DNA of 6,362 nt from JAZKFT01 sp043760535 (GTDB lineage Bacteria; Bacteroidota; Bacteroidia; Chitinophagales; Chitinophagaceae): contig JAYUOV010000046.1 of assembly GCA_043760535.1 (NCBI GenBank), positions 1-6,362 of the forward strand, given 5' to 3'. Position 1 is the first letter of the stretch, and each line of letters begins with the position of its first letter. Position numbers and translations under genes: made by a program. The notes beneath the pieces were generated by a model. It was not told the origin of the DNA. It saw nothing but the letters and a program-made list of their open reading frames with translations, and did no database searches. This document shows positions 1 to 5,098 of this stretch, in pieces.

Positions 1-11
1 AAGGAATGGCT

Positions 12-84
12 GATTTCGTAGCTCAGTTGGTAGAGCAATACACTTTTAATGTATGGGCCCTGGGTTCGAGTCCCAGCGGAATCA
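12..84 (+). tRNA. tRNA-Lys (anticodon TTT)
   Basis: A complete cloverleaf can be folded by eye. The 7-bp acceptor stem pairs 12-18 with 77-83, including one T-G wobble. The D stem pairs GCTC 21-24 with GAGC 33-36. The anticodon stem pairs 38-42 with 50-54, and its loop is CTTTTAA with anticodon TTT at 45-47, which reads lysine AAA/AAG codons. The T stem pairs CTGGG 60-64 with CCCAG 72-76 around the TTCGAGT loop. The discriminator base is A84. The CCA end is not encoded, because CTT follows, so it must be added after transcription. An intrinsic terminator begins 16 bases downstream, so this is the last or only gene of its transcript. The 11 bases to its left are too short to interpret. Confidence 0.97.
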
Positions 85-99
85 CTTTTAACACATCTA

Positions 100-134
100 A
101 TGCCTTGTAAATAAATAATTTACGAGGCATTTTT
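100..134 (+). terminator. Rho-independent terminator of the tRNA-Lys transcript
   Basis: A 12-bp stem pairs 100-111 with 119-130, with a single G-T wobble (T106-G124). One more T-A pair (112-118) can close the loop. The stem runs directly into five T residues at 130-134. There is no matching T-run on the other strand, so it should work only for + strand transcription, ending the tRNA transcript. Confidence 0.9.
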
Positions 135-894
135 GCGTTTGGGGGGTCACGGAGAAACCAATTTGAATCGGTTTATATGGCCTCAAATCACCCTATTGGT
201 AAGGTTTATATTATTGATTTTACCAACAAAAAACGTAGTTACTAATACTATTTTCGTTTCATTTATCTTATGGGGCTTTGTGCAAACAGCGTATTTTTGG
301 ATTGACAAGCCCGGAACTGAAGCCCAATTCATACTTAGATGCAAGTTACAAATGCTACTTCTAAGGTTTTACAATTGTAATATTATCCATTCAAAGGCAA
401 TGTCATTAAGTTAAGCCTCAGTGAGGCGATACTTTGGTAGAGATATGATTATAAGGTCTGTCATAGCCACATCGTGGCGACATTTATCCAGGTTTTCAAT
501 AAAAATGTGTCGCCACAAAGGGGCTTTGGTTAACAATTTACTCAATTTACTACCAAAATATCGCCACGATGCGGCTCTTAAAAAATCGAATTCCTCAACT
601 TAATGTCGTTGCATTCAAAGGATAAAGGGATTTCTCGCATTTCCCTTTAAATAGATATACTTCTTTATATTGGTTTCTTTACTAAAAGTTATAAATATTG
701 AATTATATAAACGAAGAACAAGATATACTATAAGGGGCATTTAAAATGCAGCGTTACAATCAAACCGAAATTGCATTGGCAATTGGTAAAAAGGACGCTG
801 TAGATTAGACTGTGTAAAAGTTCAAGAAATATTATGAGCTTTAAAACAGCGTTACTTACGGAGAAAGAAATACCGCTTTCGATTACGAAGCATT
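135..894. other. Gene-poor stretch with no convincing coding region
   Basis: This interval lies between the tRNA terminator and the terminator of the acidic-protein gene. The open frames here are short, lack a recognisable start context and give low-complexity or repeat-derived translations. It contains a perfect 12-bp palindrome, TTACAATTGTAA, at 369-380 and the MITE-like element at 389-621, which is listed separately. From about 630 to 745 the DNA is very AT-rich. A 20-codon frame opening at ATG 746 and ending at TAG 806-808 contains the helix-turn-helix-like string NQTEIALAIGK, faintly like the N-terminus of IS30-type transposases; it is too short to call. The region looks like accumulated debris of mobile or repeated DNA. 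Confidence 0.6.
389..621. mobile_element. MITE-like element: nested inverted repeats flanked by 9-bp direct repeats
   Basis: The 9-mer ATTCAAAGG occurs in the same orientation at 389-397 and 613-621, as expected of a target-site duplication. Just inside are imperfect terminal inverted repeats, 397-415 against 594-612 (16 of 19 positions pair). Two more inverted repeats sit concentrically within: 425-440 against 550-565 (15 of 16) and 474-482 against 508-516 (9 of 9). Small local hairpins also occur at 415-427 (GCCTCA, G, TGAGGC) and 466-478 (GCCAC, ATC, GTGGC). No transposase is encoded, so movement would need one supplied in trans. A 60-codon open frame across 421-603 follows the palindromic DNA and is probably not a gene. 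Similar repeats with translations like YRHDAAL seem familiar to me from Bacteroidota genomes, but that is unverified recall. It could instead be a dispersed structured repeat that is not mobile. Confidence 0.5.
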
Positions 895-932
895 AAAAAA
901 AAACCTCCAAACTTTCGTAAGGAGGGCTTTTT
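895..932 (-). terminator. Intrinsic terminator downstream of the acidic-protein gene
   Basis: Read on the - strand, CCTCC (complement of 921-925) pairs with GGAGG (complement of 904-908) around a 12-base loop, and nine T residues follow (complement of 895-903). It begins just past the stop codon of the - strand gene at 938. Read on the + strand, the same stem is followed, after GC, by five T residues, so it may also weakly stop + strand transcription entering from the left. Confidence 0.8.
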
Positions 933-937
933 CAATT

Positions 938-1243
938 TCAGTTGTGAATAGGAATTACACCGTTGTCCTCTTCTTCATCATCATCCCAATCAAAATCCTC
1001 ATCGTCTTCTTCGTTATAGGCGATGCTTTCGTACAAATCGGCCTGATCTTCTGTAAGCTCATCTACAATTTCAAAAATAGAATCGTTTTTCTTTTTCCAA
1101 ACCAGCGTTTCTTCTCCGTCTTCTAATTCTAAAAAAACGGCATTGTTTGTTTGCATTAATACATAAACAAGATCTACCTCTCCATGCTCCCCTTCCATAA
1201 TAAGGTAATACTTATCGATTTCAAGATCATTGTAAGTTGCCAT
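938..1243 (-). CDS. Small highly acidic cytoplasmic protein, function unknown
   Basis: This 101-residue frame starts at ATG (complement of 1241-1243), ends at TGA and is followed at once by an intrinsic terminator. I do not recognise a named family. The first 60 or so residues look like a compact alternating alpha/beta or small beta domain, with YYLIMEGEHGEVDLVYVL and FLELEDGEETLVWKKK suggesting strands. An acidic helix-like part (DELTEDQADLYES) follows. Residues 78-93 are almost entirely Asp or Glu, interrupted only by Phe84 and Trp86. In total I count 34 acidic and 4 basic residues and no arginine. There is no signal peptide or membrane segment, so it should be cytoplasmic. The start is preceded by an A/T-only leader without a Shine-Dalgarno motif, as is usual in Bacteroidota. 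It lies downstream of the M16 peptidase gene on the same strand, separated by a repeat-rich spacer. Its composition resembles conserved small acidic proteins of unknown function; no role is inferred. Confidence 0.8.
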   Translation of the reverse strand: MATYNDLEIDKYYLIMEGEHGEVDLVYVLMQTNNAVFLELEDGEETLVWKKKNDSIFEIVDELTEDQADLYESIAYNEEDDEDFDWDDDEEEDNGVIPIHN

Positions 1244-1264
1244 AGTATAATAATTTTAGTTTTG

Positions 1265-1271
1265 CAAATTA
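1265..1271 (-). promoter_or_regulatory. Possible -7 promoter element of the acidic-protein gene
   Basis: On the - strand this reads TAATTTG, one base shorter than the Bacteroidota -7 consensus TAnnTTTG. It lies 21 bases before the ATG at 1243. The region where a -33 element would lie is filled by the TTGATTRG octamer array, and no TTTG is present there. The call is weak and rests on position and partial consensus only. Confidence 0.25.
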
Positions 1272-1272
1272 G

Positions 1273-1328
1273 TTGATTAGTTGATTAGTTGAATGGTTGA
1301 TTGGTTTATTAGTTGATTAGTTTATTGG
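1273..1328. repeat. Tandem array of seven 8-bp units, consensus TTGATTRG
   Basis: Seven contiguous octamers can be read without gaps: TTGATTAG, TTGATTAG, TTGAATGG, TTGATTGG, TTTATTAG, TTGATTAG, TTTATTGG. The variation is limited to G/T at position 3, T/A at position 5 and A/G at position 7. The array sits immediately upstream of the acidic-protein gene, where its promoter should be. A shorter array of the same unit lies in opposite orientation at 1438-1469. Confidence 0.9.
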
Positions 1329-1437
1329 GTCGCTCGTTCTATTGTTCTTTGGGTGTTGGATACATGGTTTTCGAGGTTGGTTAAAATTGCAAAAGTTCTT
1401 TAAATGATAATTTGAGAAAAGACAACCTACAAACTGA

Positions 1438-1469
1438 TGAACCAATCAATCAACCAATCAACTAATCAA
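1438..1469. repeat. Inverted shorter array of the same octamer, next to the peptidase stop codon
   Basis: On the - strand this reads TTGATTAG, TTGATTGG, TTGATTGA, TTGGTTCA, so about three good units and one degenerate unit. It begins 10 bases past the stop codon of the M16 peptidase gene. Positions 1456-1470 are a perfect reverse complement of 1272-1286, so the two arrays can form a stem of 15 bp or more enclosing about 170 bases. The peptidase gene has no T-tailed terminator here, so this pairing is the main 3' structure visible. Confidence 0.85.
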
Positions 1470-1478
1470 CCAAACCCC

Positions 1479-4400
1479 TTACTTCTTCACCTTTAACTGT
1501 ATAGAACCGCTTTTAGTGGTATCGCTGCTAATACGAACCTCGAAACGCTGCCCACCGCTTGTAATAATGGCCAATGCTGTGTTTGGAGGCGTTGCACCAA
1601 GGTTATCTGCAAACATTACCAGTTCGTTTTTATCTTTTGCAGCATCTACCATTAGTTTTACACTTACTGCCTTATCTGTTAGCGATTGCTTACTCATTAC
1701 CTGCTGCCCATTGTAATAAAGGGTAATAATGTCGCCATCAATATCTCCGTTATCATACACATCTACTGTAAATTCTGCCGCAGGCAATTCTAGCATTTTT
1801 TGCACATCCACTTTACGGTCGCCTATTAATTTGGGTGCCGCTTTTGGTGCCGCTTTTGGTGCAGGTGTTGTGGTAGTGGCTGTGGCAGACTTAGGTTCGG
1901 GGCGTAAAATAGCTGTAACCACATTTTTATTATTAAGTAAAGTGTTGGCAGCGTCCTGTATTTGTTTTGGTGTTAAAGCTTTTACATATTGCTCGTATTG
2001 TAAAAAACGCTTGTTATCCGTTCCGGGAAATTTTACCTCCAATATCTGGTTCAGCCAGGTGCCATTTTCTTTCATAGCAGTTTTATTTTGCTCCAGCCAC
2101 TGCTGCTTTACTTTATCCAGATTTTCTTTAGACGGGCCATCTTTTTTAAGTGCCGCTATCTCTGCGTTCATAGCATATAAAAGCGTATCCACTTTTTCGG
2201 GGCCGCAAGGCAGGTTTATGCTGAAAGTATAACTTGGGTAGGGAATTTTACGCAGGCTTCCGCTCATTCCACCGCCATAAATGCCCTGAATTTTTTCTCT
2301 TAATTCTTCTATAATTCTAATGTTTAGTATTTCAGATATCGCATCTGCCTTCAAGCTCATATCCTCTGTGTAAGGGATTTCGCCAGAGTGGATGGCTACT
2401 ATTTGGCTCTTATCAGCTTCGCCTTTAGTAAAGTTCAGATTTACTTTTCCTTTTACAGGGCGTACGCCATTGTCTTTGTAAGTAAACTTTTTACCACTTG
2501 CAGGCAAACTTGCTATATAGGTTTCTACCAGTTTCTTTAAGCTCTTTTCTTCAAAATTACCAACAATAGCAAATTGCATTCCGGTTACATCGCCAAAACG
2601 CTCTTTGTAAATTTCCAGGGCACGGTTTACGTTTATCTTATCAAACATTTCTGGCTTTGGCACTTCGGGCCCCATTGGGTTGTTTGCGTACAATACTTTG
2701 TTTAAAGTATCTGAAAAAGCGGTTTGTGGGTTGGCCATCATAAATGCCATTTGGGCTTTTGCCCTTTGGGCTAATGATTTATACAATGCCGTATCTAGCC
2801 GTGGTGCCGTAGCATTTAAATACAGCAACTGAAACATGGTTTCGGCATCTTTTACGCTGCTGCTGCCGCTAAAATTATCAGAGTTTGGCCCCATATTGGC
2901 AGTAGCACCAGCCACTTTACCTGCCAATATTTTTTGCAAATCTGTAGGCGAAAAACTGCCAAGACCCATCGTGGCCACCACGGTAGAAGCATATTGAGAA
3001 TTGAATTTATCTGCCAGGCCATAATTGCCCAAACCGCCAGCACGCCTTCCGCCTAAAAGCAGTTCATCGTTTTTAAAATTTGTTTTTTTAATGGTTACCT
3101 GTACGCCATTACTAAGTGTCCACGTTTTGGTACCCATTAACGGGTCTGCGGTTTCTTTTACTACTTTACCAGCCTTAGGTAATTTATCTAAAAGTGATGC
3201 TGCTATTGCCTTTTCCTCATAAGCTTTTAAGCTTTTATTATTTACCACAGATGTAACGGTAGCCAGTAAATCTGGTGCTGAAGGAAAACTAGCTGCCGAT
3301 TTTTCGGAACCAGTTAATGCTAGCATATAATTGGGATCCGATTGTAAATTATTGGCTACTGCATTCACTTCATTGAGTGTAATAACGGGCAAAAGAGCGG
3401 TATAATATTCAAACTCTTTAGCAATACCTGGCATTGCTTCTTGCGACAAAAAGTTGCGGATATATTCTTCTACATAATTGCCCGATTCTGTTTTATCCTT
3501 TTCTTTAAAAGAACTTTCCATATTGGCCATTACCGATTTTTTGGCCCTATCCAGTTCGGTTTGTGTATATCCAAAACGTTTAATACGTTCTACTTCCTCT
3601 AGTGCAGCCGCTAGTGCTTTTTTAGGGTCGCCGGTACCGCTGGCTACTGTGGCCCCAAACGATTCGTGACCACGCACAAACTCACCAAAATCCACACCAG
3701 CATACACAAATGGTGGGTTTTCTTTTTGGGTTAATTCCTCCAAACGCTGGTTGGCGATGGTAAGAAAAATGTTTTTTATGATATCATTTTTGTAGCCGCC
3801 AATAGTGGTAGCAGCAGTGGAAGGTCTGGTACTACTTTGCAAAAACAATACATTTTGTGTGGCTTCTTTATCTGTAACCACCATTGCATCGGTGGTGGTG
3901 TAAGCTGGTATTTTTACCAGTTCACGGGGTCTTTCATTAGCCGGATTTGTTAATCGGGTAAAGTGTGCTTTTACCATCTCTTCTGCCTTGGCAGGATTTA
4001 CGTCGCCTACCACAATTACTGCCATTAGGTTAGGCCTGTACCAGTCTTTATAAAACCTGCGGATGGCGTCGGGCTTAAAGTTTTTAATAATACTATCTAT
4101 ACCTATTGGAAGCCTGCTGGCATACTTGCTACCTGCAAAAAGTTTGGGGTACAGTTTTTTAAACATCCGATCCTGTGCACCTTTTCCCAGGCGGCTTTCT
4201 TCTAAAATAATAGCCCGTTCGCCTTCTATATCTTCGGTTAAATAAGATACCTGATGCGCCCAATCTTCCAACACCTGAAAACCTTTTTCAAGATTTTCGG
4301 GTTTGTCGGTAGGTATGGGTAAAATATACACGGTCTCGTCGAAACTGGTATAGGCATTTAAGTCTGCACCAAAGCCCACGCCTATTTTTTGTAAGAAAGA

Positions 4401-4700
4401 AACGATGTCGTTCTTTTTAAAATTTTTGGTACCATTAAAGGCCATGTGTTCGGCCATGTGTGCCAGCCCTTGCTGGTCATCGTCTTCCATAACAGAACCT
4501 GTGTTTATTACCAATCGCAACTCTACTTTTTGCTCCGGTTTATTATTTTGCCTAATGTAGTAGGTAAGCCCGTTGGGTAATTTGCCAATTTTTACTTTGG
4601 CATCTACCGGCATGGTTTCGTTGAGATTAAGCTGTGCCTGCGATACAAATACCGTTACCAACAGGATTGGCATCAAAAAAATACGTTTCAAAAGATTCAT
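1479..4700 (-). CDS. Exported M16 family zinc metallopeptidase (PqqL/pitrilysin-like) with extra C-terminal domain
   Basis: The 1073-residue product is an M16 (inverzincin) peptidase expected to cut peptides in the periplasm. Residues 1-22 form a signal peptide with a positive start (K5, R6), a hydrophobic core and a likely cleavage after SQA. The active half carries the zinc motif HMAEH at 81-85 (ligands H81 and H85, catalytic E84) and the third ligand E161 in EGERAIILEE, 75 residues past H85 and within the family spacing. Its domain end contains FYKDWYRPNLM (216-226) and VVGD. A second, non-catalytic M16 half begins near residue 523, lacks HxxEH and has LREKIQGIY with R801 and Y808, the seven-residue spacing of the Arg/Tyr pair in insulysin. 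An Ala/Pro/Lys/Thr linker (about 934-957) leads to a domain at 958-1073 with DNGDIDGD and ADNLGATPPNTA. I chose the ATG at 4700 because a TAnnTTTG promoter lies just upstream. An in-frame TTG at 4745 would add 15 residues and bury the signal peptide. The natural substrate is unknown. Confidence 0.93.
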   Translation of the reverse strand: MNLLKRIFLMPILLVTVFVSQAQLNLNETMPVDAKVKIGKLPNGLTYYIRQNNKPEQKVELRLVINTGSVMEDDDQQGLAHMAEHMAFNGTKNFKKNDIVSFLQKIGVGFGADLNAYTSFDETVYILPIPTDKPENLEKGFQVLEDWAHQVSYLTEDIEGERAIILEESRLGKGAQDRMFKKLYPKLFAGSKYASRLPIGIDSIIKNFKPDAIRRFYKDWYRPNLMAVIVVGDVNPAKAEEMVKAHFTRLTNPANERPRELVKIPAYTTTDAMVVTDKEATQNVLFLQSSTRPSTAATTIGGYKNDIIKNIFLTIANQRLEELTQKENPPFVYAGVDFGEFVRGHESFGATVASGTGDPKKALAAALEEVERIKRFGYTQTELDRAKKSVMANMESSFKEKDKTESGNYVEEYIRNFLSQEAMPGIAKEFEYYTALLPVITLNEVNAVANNLQSDPNYMLALTGSEKSAASFPSAPDLLATVTSVVNNKSLKAYEEKAIAASLLDKLPKAGKVVKETADPLMGTKTWTLSNGVQVTIKKTNFKNDELLLGGRRAGGLGNYGLADKFNSQYASTVVATMGLGSFSPTDLQKILAGKVAGATANMGPNSDNFSGSSSVKDAETMFQLLYLNATAPRLDTALYKSLAQRAKAQMAFMMANPQTAFSDTLNKVLYANNPMGPEVPKPEMFDKINVNRALEIYKERFGDVTGMQFAIVGNFEEKSLKKLVETYIASLPASGKKFTYKDNGVRPVKGKVNLNFTKGEADKSQIVAIHSGEIPYTEDMSLKADAISEILNIRIIEELREKIQGIYGGGMSGSLRKIPYPSYTFSINLPCGPEKVDTLLYAMNAEIAALKKDGPSKENLDKVKQQWLEQNKTAMKENGTWLNQILEVKFPGTDNKRFLQYEQYVKALTPKQIQDAANTLLNNKNVVTAILRPEPKSATATTTTPAPKAAPKAAPKLIGDRKVDVQKMLELPAAEFTVDVYDNGDIDGDIITLYYNGQQVMSKQSLTDKAVSVKLMVDAAKDKNELVMFADNLGATPPNTALAIITSGGQRFEVRISSDTTKSGSIQLKVKK
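1834..1857 (-). repeat. In-frame 12-bp tandem duplication in the peptidase linker
   Basis: GGTGCCGCTTTT on the + strand occurs twice back to back (1834-1845 and 1846-1857), and a partial third copy GGTGC follows. On the coding strand each copy adds the same four residues of the KAAPKAAP linker that joins the M16 repeat to the C-terminal domain. Because the unit is a multiple of three, copy-number change would alter linker length without breaking the frame. Confidence 0.85.
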
Positions 4701-4716
4701 TTTTCTATAGTTTTTG

Positions 4717-4745
4717 CAAAAATAGGCGGCCAAAGTTTTGAACAA
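4717..4745 (-). promoter_or_regulatory. Bacteroidota-type promoter of the M16 peptidase gene
   Basis: On the - strand TATTTTTG (complement of 4717-4724) matches the -7 consensus TAnnTTTG exactly. TTG (complement of 4743-4745), preceded by A, lies 18 bases upstream and fits a partial -33 element. Transcription would start just downstream, leaving a leader of no more than about 16 bases before the ATG at 4700. The element falls inside the longer TTG-initiated reading frame, which supports the shorter gene model. Confidence 0.6.
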
Positions 4746-5098
4746 TAGAATGTTTGTTAAAAGGTTTGAAAAACAATTTTACACAGCCATCAATACCTTC
4801 ACTGATTTACGCACTGTTGGGCCTAAGCAAATACCTTGAGCCGTTATTTACTTATTGGTGTATAGTGCCGAACATACATTGAGGCATGAATAACAACTGC
4901 TAGTTACTATTAAAGTATTGGCGGGTAATGTGTAGAACATTTTAGCTTCAGTAACGTTACCTACAAACCAAATAATTGTGCCTAAAACGTTATTTAACAA
5001 GCAATAGGAACATGGAAAGCAAAGTTATTTACCCATTAAAACAAGCTAAAAAAAGAAAATAAAAATCTTCTGCAAGTTTTTTTAAAATAAAATATTAC
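4746..5098. other. Divergent intergenic spacer without a gene
   Basis: This spacer lies between the peptidase promoter (- strand) and the start of the esterase-like gene (+ strand). No coding frame is convincing on either strand. It contains a perfect 10-bp palindrome, GTAACGTTAC, at 4951-4960, and A- and T-rich tracts from about 5041 to 5098 ahead of the right-hand gene. I could not find a good TAnnTTTG element for that gene, so its promoter is unassigned. No riboswitch or small-RNA fold is evident by eye. Confidence 0.6.

Noticed and set aside
133..414. 93-codon open frame after the tRNA terminator
   Set aside because: It starts at TTG inside the terminator's T-tract and has no recognisable domain. 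A short hydrophobic stretch (FVSFILWGFV) faintly recalls a sugar-transporter N-terminus, but the frame ends inside the MITE-like element, so it is probably not a gene.
421..603. 60-codon open frame inside the MITE-like element
   Set aside because: The whole frame follows palindromic repeat DNA, with repeated CRHK, SWRH and YRHD strings produced by the inverted repeats. It is better explained by DNA structure than by coding.
944..1126. 60-codon + strand frame opposite the acidic-protein gene
   Set aside because: It is the antisense shadow of the acidic gene. The hydrophobic translation results from reading Asp/Glu codons on the other strand.
1273..1469. CRISPR-like reading of the octamer arrays
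   Set aside because: The units are 8 bp, contiguous and without unique spacers, and no cas gene is present. They are simple tandem repeats.
1729..2232. 167-codon + strand frame opposite the peptidase gene
   Set aside because: It lies fully within a well-supported - strand gene with intact M16 and C-terminal motifs, and its translation is low in complexity with no domain.
4951..4960. GTAACGTTAC palindrome as an operator
   Set aside because: It is a perfect 10-mer, but it occurs once, lies about 140 bases from the nearest start codon and matches no operator I can name. It is mentioned only in the spacer entry.
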